From JARFQW01 sp963842955 (GTDB lineage Bacteria > Pseudomonadota > Gammaproteobacteria > Steroidobacterales > XN24): DNA of 64,000 bases. Both the position numbers and the translations under genes were made by a program. The notes beneath the pieces were generated by a model that saw only the letters and a list, made by a program, of their open reading frames with translations, searched no databases and was not told where the DNA came from. The DNA lies in assembly GCA_963842955.1 (NCBI GenBank), contig CAWJIJ010000011.1, positions 682,001-746,000 of the forward strand. The letters are read 5' to 3'. Positions 24,737 to 31,524 of this stretch are shown one piece after another (position 1 is the stretch's first letter; each line of letters opens with the position of its first letter).

Positions 24737-25533
24737 GGCATGGGCTCCGCCGGCAGGACTCGCCCCGCCGCATCGATCAGGAGCAGGCCCGACACGCCGT
24801 TGTCCACCGCACGAGTCAGTCGGGCCTGAATGGGCGGTGCAAGACTCACTCCCCAGGTCGCTCCCTCGCCCCTGCCCGCGGCGATGGCCAGGGCGCCGAC
24901 CAGGTCCGCCGGCACCGTATCGGGAGCCATGAGAAAGAGCTCGGGGGGCAGCGAGGCCGGAAGGAAGCGCCGGCCCCCGGCGCTCAACCGAAAGCTGCCC
25001 GCATCGGTTCTCGCAAAGACCCCGATCTGCCGGTTGGCGACCAGCCGCAGCATGGCAGCCGGGCTCGCGAAGCGCAGCGAGGGGCTCGGCGGGCCCGACG
25101 CCGCGATGGGGGCCTGCGCCGCAGTCGCTCTATCGGCCGTGGCCCGTGGAGAGTTTGCGGCGGTCCGAACCGACGCTAACGGACGTGAGTCGGGCTGCGG
25201 CGGCACCGGCTCTGCGGCAACGCGGGCCGCATACGGCGGCGTCGCCGGCCCGGGGTTCAATGCAGCTGCTTTCGGATCCGCCCTTTCAATTTCACCTGGC
25301 TCCGGCTTAGTTGTCTCTCGACCCACGCGGGCTTTCTGCACTCCGGACGAATCACCCCTGTCCGGGTCGGCCAGCGTCGGTTGTACGGGGGACTGTCGGT
25401 CTTCCACGGACTCCACGAGCGACGTCAGGGCGATCACACAGATCGCGAGGATCGCGAAAAACCGCATCACATCAGTTTGCAGTTCGGCATCGCCGGCAGA
25501 CGGCGCGCCGGGGTCGGAGCCGTTGGGCATCAC
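24733..25533 (-). CDS. MotB/ExbD-like partner: single N-terminal membrane helix plus periplasmic domain
   Basis: The product is 266 residues. Near the N-terminus ELQTDVMRFFAILAICVIAL gives one membrane helix (about 22-41) with an Asp (D21) at its start. This is the position of the ion-binding Asp in MotB (motif ADxM/ADI). Then comes a long Pro/Ala-rich linker (about 45-150), and a C-terminal domain (FASPAAMLRLVANRQIGVFA, GRRFLPASLPPELFLMAPDT, GVSGLLLIDAAGRVLP). Its start overlaps the stop of the MotA/TolQ-like gene, as motB, tolR and exbD usually follow their partners. I do not see an OmpA-type peptidoglycan-binding domain. The role is inferred from topology and context. Confidence 0.6.
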   Translation of the reverse strand: MMPNGSDPGAPSAGDAELQTDVMRFFAILAICVIALTSLVESVEDRQSPVQPTLADPDRGDSSGVQKARVGRETTKPEPGEIERADPKAAALNPGPATPPYAARVAAEPVPPQPDSRPLASVRTAANSPRATADRATAAQAPIAASGPPSPSLRFASPAAMLRLVANRQIGVFARTDAGSFRLSAGGRRFLPASLPPELFLMAPDTVPADLVGALAIAAGRGEGATWGVSLAPPIQARLTRAVDNGVSGLLLIDAAGRVLPAEPMP

Positions 25534-26183
25534 CGCACTGCCCCGTCTGCACCGGCGCCTGCGGCCCCGGCGACCGGCCCCGATGGCCGGGTCATCAGGG
25601 CGTCGAGGCGACGCTCTATGCCGGACAGGCTGGCCCGCACGGCGGCGACGTCGCGGGCTGTTTCCGCGCGATAGAACCGCCGCAGCCTCGGTCCCAGCCA
25701 GAGGGCGCGGACCACCCGCATGACATAGCCGCCGATGCCGCCCACGATGGTCGTGGACAAGGAGAGAAGAATGCCGCCATCAACCAGCCGCGCCAGCATG
25801 GCGGCCCCGTCGGCGCCCCCGGCACCGGGGCCGATCGCCTGGAGCAGGGCTTCCCGCATTCCGATGGCCGTCCAGATCACGCCAACGCCGAAGAACAGCC
25901 CGACCCAGACCTCTGTGAGGAGGTCGAAGTGCATGACCGTCTCCGGCGGGCCACCGCCTTCGAGCGCTTCGCGGAGGCGAAACAGGCCGCGCATCCATGC
26001 CACGGCAACGGCGGCGAAGGCCGCCGCGGCCAGGCCGAGATTGCGGCCGGTCCAGTCCAGCGCTCTGGCAAAAAGACCCTCGGCCGATCCCGTCAGGGCG
26101 ACGAGCAGCATGAGGCCTGCCAGCGCGGTGGCGAAGCCGGCCAGCAATCCCTGGCCAAACGTTGCTGCGGGCGTTCTGCTCAC
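25530..26183 (-). CDS. MotA/TolQ/ExbB-like proton channel protein
   Basis: The product is 217 residues from a GTG at 26183 that overlaps the upstream stop (GTGA). There are four membrane segments: GLLAGFATALAGLMLLVALT, LGLAAAAFAAVAVAWMRGLF, VWVGLFFGVGVIWTAIGMRE and GGILLSLSTTIVGGIGGYVM. The last two, with their Gly and Ser/Thr content, match the channel-forming helices of the MotA/TolQ/ExbB family. A cytoplasmic tail of about 60 residues ends in a helix (VRASLSGIERRLDAL) and an Ala/Gly stretch. It would use ion flow to drive its partner, encoded just downstream. It is clearly not a flagellar motA in context, since no flagellar gene is nearby. Confidence 0.72.
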   Translation of the reverse strand: MSRTPAATFGQGLLAGFATALAGLMLLVALTGSAEGLFARALDWTGRNLGLAAAAFAAVAVAWMRGLFRLREALEGGGPPETVMHFDLLTEVWVGLFFGVGVIWTAIGMREALLQAIGPGAGGADGAAMLARLVDGGILLSLSTTIVGGIGGYVMRVVRALWLGPRLRRFYRAETARDVAAVRASLSGIERRLDALMTRPSGPVAGAAGAGADGAVR

Positions 26184-26725
26184 CGACCGCCTCCCGCACT
26201 GCCTCCCGTACCGCAGGCCAGGCACGTTGCCTCGAGCACCAACTCGGTCTCCTGGAACAGGCGGTCGGCCCGGTAGTACGCGTCAGCATCACGACTCACC
26301 TTGAGCAAGCCACGTTCCTTGTCGCGAAGCTCGTCCTCCATGGCGGCCAGGACCCGCTCCTGCTGGGTACACGTCGACCGGCAGGTGTTGTAATCCCCGC
26401 TCATCGCCACGAACTTGACGTTGAAGTAACGGTTATAGAGTCCCTGAGCCTGGCGGCGGCTGAGCAGGCCCTCATCCGCCGACCAAACGAGGAACTCGCT
26501 CAGAATCTCGCGTTGTTTCGGTCCCGGGTCGTCCTCGGCGATGACCAGGAGCTCGTCGAGATAGTCATGGAAACGGGCTTCGCATCCGCCAGTGAGATGG
26601 CTTCTTGCCTCGCTCGCGGCCGCCGCCAGGTTGCGGGACTCGATCCTCGGGCAGTCGGTCCCGGTGGTCGCGCAGGCGGACAGCGTCATCAAAAGAGCCA
26701 GGGTGATCCAATACCTGTTTTTCAT
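26180..26725 (-). CDS. Uncharacterised lipoprotein with cysteine pairs
   Basis: The product is 181 residues. The signal and lipobox are YWITLALLMTLSACATT. The mature protein is helical, with paired Cys (CPRIESRN, GGCEARFHDY, CRSTCTQQERVLAAMEDELR, CLACGTGGSAGGGR), so disulfides are likely. The FVAMSGDYNTCRSTC and the following charged helix suggest a coiled coil. It lies 13 bases after the first operon gene and overlaps the channel gene. No known family is recognised. Confidence 0.62.
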   Translation of the reverse strand: MKNRYWITLALLMTLSACATTGTDCPRIESRNLAAAASEARSHLTGGCEARFHDYLDELLVIAEDDPGPKQREILSEFLVWSADEGLLSRRQAQGLYNRYFNVKFVAMSGDYNTCRSTCTQQERVLAAMEDELRDKERGLLKVSRDADAYYRADRLFQETELVLEATCLACGTGGSAGGGR

Positions 26726-26738
26726 CGGAATTTCTCCT

Positions 26739-27572
26739 TCACCATTCCAGCGGGCTGACGTACTCGCCCGCCGCCGGCGCCGGCGGCGGTCCGGCGACCA
26801 GGGGCATCTCTCCGCTCTCGCCGAAGAGAATCGTCTTCACGCCATCCACGACGGACTGCATTTCCGGTGTGATCGCACCGAAAGACTGATTCAGCTCCTC
26901 CATGAGCGTCGCGCGCGCGATCTCTTCCCGGGTCTGGGCGATGAGCACCGAGGCTTCGGACATATCCAGGTAGATGTCCGAGGCGATCACCGGCATGGCA
27001 GGGTTGTCGCCGCCACTGGTGGTGGCGACGAGTCGGTGGTACTGGCGAAAACGTTCACTCAGCCTGAGGCCCGAGCGGCCGCGCAGGCGAGGCTCACGTG
27101 CCGACGATCCTGGAGCGGGACGGCCCATCAGGGTTTCCTGCAGCTGCCAGGGAGTCATCTTGTTGCCCAGTTCGCTGCGCAAACGTCGCTCCAGGCTCAA
27201 CCTTGTGCCGTTCACCGCGTGCTCCATGTCGGGCAGACGGTCCCCCATCACATGGAGCATCTCCAGGTAGGTCGCGCCGAGCTGACGGGCGAGCTGCTCG
27301 CACCCGGGGTCGTCTACCGAGCCCTCGCACTTGCTCTCCATGTAGAGCTGCTGTTGCTCATCGAGACGGGAGATGACGTCCTGCAGGCCCTGCTCCATGG
27401 CCTCGGCGACCTGGCCGGTTTCGCGTATGTCCTCGAGTACGTTGGTGGGAAACAGCTGCAGGGCCGGGCCATGGGTCTGGGCCGCGGACAACGGCAGGCA
27501 GGCGGCAAGCCCGACAACACCGAGCCAGCAACGCGCTGGCGGCAGCAATCGATGAATTTTCCTTAAGGTCAT
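26739..27572 (-). CDS. Uncharacterised exported helical protein, first gene of the envelope operon
   Basis: The product is 277 residues. The start at 27572 (MTLRKIHRLLPP) has AGGAGA at a good distance. The signal peptide is CWLGVVGLAACLPLSAAQ. The mature protein is mostly helical and likely coiled-coil: IRETGQVAEAMEQGLQDVIS, DEQQQLYMESKCEGSVDDPG, RLPDMEHAVNGTRLSLERRL, and a C-terminal ATLMEELNQSFGAITPEMQS. Two Cys sit close together (CEGSVDDPGC). It is the promoter-proximal gene of the eight-gene operon and faces the mirrored box cluster at 27613-27693. No family is recognised. Confidence 0.65.
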   Translation of the reverse strand: MTLRKIHRLLPPARCWLGVVGLAACLPLSAAQTHGPALQLFPTNVLEDIRETGQVAEAMEQGLQDVISRLDEQQQLYMESKCEGSVDDPGCEQLARQLGATYLEMLHVMGDRLPDMEHAVNGTRLSLERRLRSELGNKMTPWQLQETLMGRPAPGSSAREPRLRGRSGLRLSERFRQYHRLVATTSGGDNPAMPVIASDIYLDMSEASVLIAQTREEIARATLMEELNQSFGAITPEMQSVVDGVKTILFGESGEMPLVAGPPPAPAAGEYVSPLEW

Positions 27573-27612
27573 GATCTGGGTCTCCTGTCCCGCGGCGATA
27601 GCGGGGCGCTGA

Positions 27613-27693
27613 GCAAGATCCTGCGCCGGGCTCCCTGAACGGAAGCTGAACACCCGGTTCAGCTGCGGTTCAGCGAGCCCGGCGCAGTCTTGC
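27613..27693. promoter_or_regulatory. Mirrored double PhoP-box-like operator between divergent operons
   Basis: Four hexamers lie on a strict 11-bp period: CTGAAC at 27635 and 27646, then its complement GTTCAG at 27657 and 27668, each separated by five bases. Each strand therefore has a GTTCAG-N5-GTTCAG direct repeat pointing at its own operon. OmpR/PhoP-family regulators bind direct repeats with exactly this 11-bp period. The symmetry continues outward: GAGCCCGGCGCAG and TCTTGC occur on both sides in mirror orientation (two-base gap difference). The + strand start codon at 27748 and the - strand start at 27572 are 74 and 62 bases away. The likely binder is the regulator at 28705. Confidence 0.75.
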
Positions 27694-27747
27694 AGTCGCG
27701 AGGGCGGAACAGGCCTCGCATAAACGGACGAGGAAGGAGATGACACG

Positions 27748-28353
27748 ATGACCCGCAAGACATTGGCCCAGTTGAAAGCCCCGGCTACGACCGCGGCGGT
27801 TGCGCTGCTGATGAGCGCAGGCTTGACGGCTACGGCGTTCGCGGAAAGCCAGGGCAGCGAGCGGTATACCCAGTTCGCCGAAGTGCTGGAGGTTACGCCC
27901 CTCTACCGGACGGTGACCGTCAGCGTTCCCCGCGAAGAATGCTACGAGGAAATCGAGCGCGTGCGCTACGAGCCAGAGCCCCGGCGACGCAAGGGGACGG
28001 CAGGCCGGACCGTGGCCGGTGGCGTGATCGGCGGTGTCATCGGGCGCCAGTTCGGCAGCGGCGACGGGCGCGACGCGATGACGGTGCTGGGTACGCTGAT
28101 CGGCGCCGCGGTCGGTCACGATTCCGCCCGGGCCCGCTACGAGGATGCCCACACGTACCAGGAACCGCGGCGGGCCCGCTACCGCACGGTGCAGCGCTGC
28201 GAGGTGCGTGATGAATGGCGGACCGAGCGGGAGCTCGACGGCTACCACGTCACCTACCAGTACATGGGGCGGGAATTTGCGACCACCACCGTGTCCCACC
28301 CCGGTGCGCATATCGCGATCGAGGTGGAACTGACCCCCCTCGAACAGGCCTGA
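27748..28353 (+). CDS. Glycine-zipper 2TM-domain envelope protein
   Basis: The product is 201 residues, with AAGGAG upstream of the ATG. The signal peptide is TTAAVALLMSAGLTATAFAE. A conserved first part (YTQFAEVLEVTPLYRTVTVS, VPREECYEEIERVRYEPEPR) is followed by a glycine zipper (AGRTVAGGVIGGVIGRQFGS, VLGTLIGAAVGHDSAR). The C-terminal domain has a Cys and a final GYHVTYQYMGREFATTTVSH. This is the usual layout of 2TM/Rick_17kDa-type outer-membrane proteins in gammaproteobacteria. It heads the operon with the PepSY protein and the two-component system, so it is probably a target and perhaps an envelope-stress reporter. Confidence 0.85.
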   Translation: MTRKTLAQLKAPATTAAVALLMSAGLTATAFAESQGSERYTQFAEVLEVTPLYRTVTVSVPREECYEEIERVRYEPEPRRRKGTAGRTVAGGVIGGVIGRQFGSGDGRDAMTVLGTLIGAAVGHDSARARYEDAHTYQEPRRARYRTVQRCEVRDEWRTERELDGYHVTYQYMGREFATTTVSHPGAHIAIEVELTPLEQA

Positions 28354-28404
28354 GTGAGACGTGCCGCATTGCGCCCCCGCCGGGGCTCGAAGACAATCGG
28401 AGCA

Positions 28405-28701
28405 ATGCAGCGCTTATTCATCATCGGCGTGATCGTTTTATCCGGATTGTTCTGCGGTGCGGCCCCGGCCGGGGCCGCACCGCCTGACGCCGGTGAACGG
28501 ATCGTGCTGGCGGCCAACAATGGCTCGGTCAGCCTCGACGAGGCGATTCGAAAAGTCCGGCGCCAGTACGGCGACATTACCGTCCTGAAGGCAGAGACCA
28601 AGGGACAGGGCGAACGCGCCGAACACCGCATCAAGTTCCTCACCGCGGAAGGCCGGGTGCGCACCGTCCGGGTCAGCGCCCGAAACGGCAAGATCAGGTA
28701 A
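28405..28701 (+). CDS. PepSY-domain exported small protein
   Basis: The product is 98 residues from the ATG at 28405. The signal peptide is LFIIGVIVLSGLFCGAAPAG. The mature part has the PepSY pattern: VSLDEAIRKVRRQYGDITVL, KAETKGQGERAEHRIKFLTA, GRVRTVRVSARNGKI. Small PepSY proteins are commonly encoded next to PhoPQ-like systems and are thought to modulate the kinase or a protease; that role here is inferred. It ends three bases before the response-regulator ATG. A 30-bp perfect palindrome lies inside its 5' coding region (28454-28483). Confidence 0.82.
   Translation: MQRLFIIGVIVLSGLFCGAAPAGAAPPDAGERIVLAANNGSVSLDEAIRKVRRQYGDITVLKAETKGQGERAEHRIKFLTAEGRVRTVRVSARNGKIR
28454..28483. repeat. Perfect 30-bp GC-rich palindrome inside the PepSY gene
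   Basis: GCGGTGCGGCCCCGG is followed at once by its exact reverse complement. In RNA it would form a very stable hairpin about 50 bases into the gene. It encodes the Cys-Gly-Ala-Ala-Pro-Ala-Gly part of the signal peptide end. Confidence 0.9.
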
Positions 28702-28704
28702 ACC

Positions 28705-29394
28705 ATGCGCTTGCTCATCATCGAAGACGAGACGCCCCTGCGGGCATCTGTCGCCACCCGGCTGCGCGACGCCGGGTACGTGGTGGACGAAGCCGGCGAC
28801 GGAGAAGAGGGGCTGTGGTTTGCCCGCGAGTACCCCCAGGACCTGGCCATCGTCGACCTCGGCCTGCCGGGCATTCCAGGCATGGACGTAATCAGGAATC
28901 TCCGGGAAGACGGCGTCGCCTTTCCCATTCTCGTCCTGACGGCGCGGGGCCGCTGGGAAGACAAGGTGGACGGCCTCGGGGCCGGCGCGGACGACTACCT
29001 CGTCAAGCCCTTCCACATGGAAGAACTGCTGGCCCGAGTCCAGGCTCTCCTGCGCAGGGCCGCCGGCTGGTCGCATCCGGTACTCGTCAGCGGCCCGGTT
29101 GCGCTGGATACGCGGAGCCAGGAAGTTCGCGTGGAGAATCGCAAAGTGGATCTGACGAGCTTTGAGTTTCGCGTAATCGAATGCCTGCTCATGAAGGCGG
29201 GCGACGTGGTTTCCAAGGCAGAACTCACCGAGCACATCTACGAACAGGATTTCGACCGGGATTCCAACGTCATCGAGGTCTTCGTCGGGCGCCTGCGCAA
29301 GAAGCTCGACCCAGAGGGGACGCTGGGACCTGTCGAAACGCTTCGCGGCCGCGGCTATCGCTGGACCCTGCCCCGCGCAGGCCAGCCGGACTGA
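28705..29394 (+). CDS. OmpR/PhoP-family response regulator
   Basis: The product is 229 residues. The receiver domain has the acidic pair E7/D8, phosphoacceptor D51 (AIVDLGLPGIPGMDVI), a Thr in VLTARGRWEDKV, and Lys in DDYLVKPFHMEELL. The C-terminal winged helix (VDLTSFEFRVIECLLMKAG, DRDSNVIEVFVGRLRKKLDP, ETLRGRGYRWTLP) is of OmpR type and closest to PhoP/QseB. Regulators of this class bind direct repeats of 11-bp period, as found at 27635-27673 upstream. Its stop and the GTG start of the kinase gene are only one base apart, so the two are translated together. It is probably autoregulated through that site. Confidence 0.95.
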   Translation: MRLLIIEDETPLRASVATRLRDAGYVVDEAGDGEEGLWFAREYPQDLAIVDLGLPGIPGMDVIRNLREDGVAFPILVLTARGRWEDKVDGLGAGADDYLVKPFHMEELLARVQALLRRAAGWSHPVLVSGPVALDTRSQEVRVENRKVDLTSFEFRVIECLLMKAGDVVSKAELTEHIYEQDFDRDSNVIEVFVGRLRKKLDPEGTLGPVETLRGRGYRWTLPRAGQPD

Positions 29395-29395
29395 C

Positions 29396-30748
29396 GTGCC
29401 CGGGACCCTGGCCCGCCGCCTTCTGGTGGCCAGCTCACTCCTGCTGGTGGTGTTTCTGGGGCTGGCCGGCGCAGCGCTCGATCACGCGTTCCGGCAGAGC
29501 ACCGACCGGGCCACCCGCGATCTTCTGATGTCACGGGTGCTCGGCCTGCTCGCGGCAGCGGAGGTTCAGCCAGACAGCACTATCTCCATGCGCGGCGATC
29601 TGCCCGAGGAGCGTTTCTATCGACCGGGATCGGGACTCTATGCGCGCATCCTCGACGGCGCAGGGCAGACGGTATGGGCATCCCCGTCGGTCGCCGGCTG
29701 GGCTCCGGATGACAGCCTGCCGGTCAAGCCCGGCGAGCGCCGGTACGACCGGCTCCCGGGGAACGAGTCCGGGCTGGCCCGACTTCGATTCGGCATCGAG
29801 TGGGAGCTGGAGTCCGGCGCTTTGCCGACCTACACGGTCGAGGTTGCTGAAAGTCTTGCGGCATACGCCGCTGAGCTCGGCCGTTTCCGCCGGGAGATCG
29901 GCACCTGGTTTGTGATCCTTGGTATCGCCCTGGTGGCCGTCCAGCTCTGGCTGTTGTCCTACCTGCTGAAGCCGCTGGGAAGGGCTGTCGATGAAATCGC
30001 TGCTATGGAAGACGGACAACGTGAGCGGCTCAGCGACGATTTCCCGTCGGAACTCAGGGCGCTCACCGGCCGGATCAACGACCTGGTTGTCCAGGAACGA
30101 TCACGCACGACCCGCTATCGCGAGACCCTCGACAACCTGGCCCACAGCCTCAAGACGCCGCTGGCTGTGCTTCGAAGCACCCTTTCCGCGAAGGGCGAGC
30201 CACCCCCGGAACTTGCCGGCCCGGTGGACCGCATCGACGACATCGTCGCCTACCAGCTCGCCCGCGCTACCGCGAGCGGACACCACGGACTGGCCAGCGA
30301 GACGGTGGACGTTACCGAACTCGCGGAGGCAACTGCGGCGGCCCTGGTTAAGGTGCATGGTGACAAATCGATCAGCTGCGAGCTCAGCATCGAGCCCGGC
30401 CTTGCGTTCAGGGGCGATCGGGGAGACCTGGCCGAAGTGCTGGGTAACCTCATGGACAACGCCTGGAAGTGGGCAGCGGGCCAGGTCCGGGTTTCCGCGC
30501 GGCGCCACAACGGCCTGTCCGTGGTCGTGGAAGATGACGGACCCGGGCTGCCGCCGAATCCGGATGCGCTGTTGGACCGTGGCACCCGCCGGGACCTGCG
30601 TCCGGGCGGACAGGGCATCGGACTGGCGGTCGTCCGGGATATTGCCGCGGACCTGGGCGGCAGCATCGAGGCGGGAGTTTCACCGCTCGGCGGCGCCCGG
30701 GTCTGCGTGCAGCTCCCGCCGGAGCGGGCTTCGGGGCCAGCAGGCTGA
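29396..30748 (+). CDS. PhoQ-like sensor histidine kinase
   Basis: The product is 450 residues from a GTG at 29396. Two membrane helices (about 8-28 and 170-191) flank a periplasmic domain of about 140 residues (RFYRPGSGLYARILDGAG, GNESGLARLRFGIEWELESG), of the type seen in PhoQ-like sensors. A HAMP-like linker leads to the H-box LDNLAHSLKTPLAVL with H250, then the N-box NLMDNAWKWA, DDGPGLPPN and GQGIGLAVV. The H-box form HSLKTPLAVL is the PhoQ-type variant. The signal is unknown. A GC-rich hairpin at 30798-30821 follows. Confidence 0.92.
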   Translation: MPGTLARRLLVASSLLLVVFLGLAGAALDHAFRQSTDRATRDLLMSRVLGLLAAAEVQPDSTISMRGDLPEERFYRPGSGLYARILDGAGQTVWASPSVAGWAPDDSLPVKPGERRYDRLPGNESGLARLRFGIEWELESGALPTYTVEVAESLAAYAAELGRFRREIGTWFVILGIALVAVQLWLLSYLLKPLGRAVDEIAAMEDGQRERLSDDFPSELRALTGRINDLVVQERSRTTRYRETLDNLAHSLKTPLAVLRSTLSAKGEPPPELAGPVDRIDDIVAYQLARATASGHHGLASETVDVTELAEATAAALVKVHGDKSISCELSIEPGLAFRGDRGDLAEVLGNLMDNAWKWAAGQVRVSARRHNGLSVVVEDDGPGLPPNPDALLDRGTRRDLRPGGQGIGLAVVRDIAADLGGSIEAGVSPLGGARVCVQLPPERASGPAG

Positions 30749-30797
30749 AACCGGCCTGAACTGCACCGGCGGGCATAGCCAGGGACACGCCAGCAAA

Positions 30798-30821
30798 CCG
30801 GGGCGGGTTCCCCCGCCCCGG
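30798..30821. terminator. Strong hairpin between convergent genes, likely terminator
   Basis: CCGGGGCGGG and CCCGCCCCGG form a perfect 10-bp stem with a TTCC loop, located between the ends of the kinase gene and the hsp20 gene. There is no clear T run on either side, so a Rho-independent role is plausible but not certain. Confidence 0.55.
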
Positions 30822-30852
30822 TCCCAGGGGCTCCATGCCATGGCCTGGTGGC

Positions 30853-31350
30853 TTAGCTGACTTTCAGCAGCCGGCGGCTTTCCTTAGTCGCTTTTGGCAG
30901 AACGATCTCGAGAATACCGTCCTTGAGTTCGGCCTTGGCCTTGGCCGGGTCAACGATCTTGGGCAGGTCCAGAGTGCGCTCGAATGCGCCGTGGGCCAGT
31001 TCATACCGATAGAACCGCTCGTCCTTCTTTTCTTCCTTGACGTCACGGACGACGCTTATCGTCAGGCTGTCATCCGCAACGCTGATCTCGATATCGGCTT
31101 TCTTGATGCCGGGCAATTCGGCCCGCACCAGCAGGTGTTCGTCATAGTCGATCATATCCACCCGGGGCAGGCGGAGTTCCGGTGCCTCGAGTTCGGCAAA
31201 GAACGGCCGCCTGAGGCCGACAGGGTCAAGGAAGGGTCGTCCGAGAACGTGCTCGAACAGTTCTTCCATGCCCCGTCCCGTCGGGCGTATCGGCCGTCCG
31301 GCATTCTTCGATTTTCCGATTGTCGGAGTCAATTCACGTACGGTGGACAT
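30853..31350 (-). CDS. Hsp20/alpha-crystallin small heat-shock protein
   Basis: The product is 165 residues, starting MSTVRELTPTIGK at 31350 behind a good GGAGG. An N-terminal flexible part is followed by the alpha-crystallin domain (about 62-155): VDMIDYDEHLLVRAELPGIK, DIEISVADDSLTISVVRD, FERTLDLPKIVDPAKAKAEL, DGILEIVLPKA. The usual C-terminal I-x-I motif is not clear; the end is RRLLKVS. It holds unfolding proteins in solution. Upstream CCCCGCAT vaguely resembles the -10 element of heat-shock promoters, but I cannot confirm it. Confidence 0.92.
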   Translation of the reverse strand: MSTVRELTPTIGKSKNAGRPIRPTGRGMEELFEHVLGRPFLDPVGLRRPFFAELEAPELRLPRVDMIDYDEHLLVRAELPGIKKADIEISVADDSLTISVVRDVKEEKKDERFYRYELAHGAFERTLDLPKIVDPAKAKAELKDGILEIVLPKATKESRRLLKVS

Positions 31351-31524
31351 GGGGTTACCTCCGTTGTGGGTTTCCCCGGAAACGAAGAACTCCCCCCGTT
31401 CCCGGGTAATAAGAGACATTGGGATATGCGGGGTTGGATCCATCGGGAGTTCTACCTATTTCGCGCCGGCCTGGATGAACTACGTTTGGAAATTGGACAC
31501 CCGACGGACAGCAGAGGGACAGAC

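Noticed and set aside
25530..26183. Flagellar motA
   Set aside because: The fold matches MotA/TolQ/ExbB but there is no flagellar or chemotaxis gene nearby, and the partner lacks an OmpA domain.
21605..27572. Tol-Pal or Ton system
   Set aside because: No TolA/TonB-like energy transducer, TolB propeller or Pal lipoprotein in the cluster.
31351..31443. Heat-shock (sigma32) promoter upstream of hsp20
   Set aside because: CCCCGCAT could be a -10, but no convincing -35 (CTTGAA-like) at the right distance; not listed as a feature.
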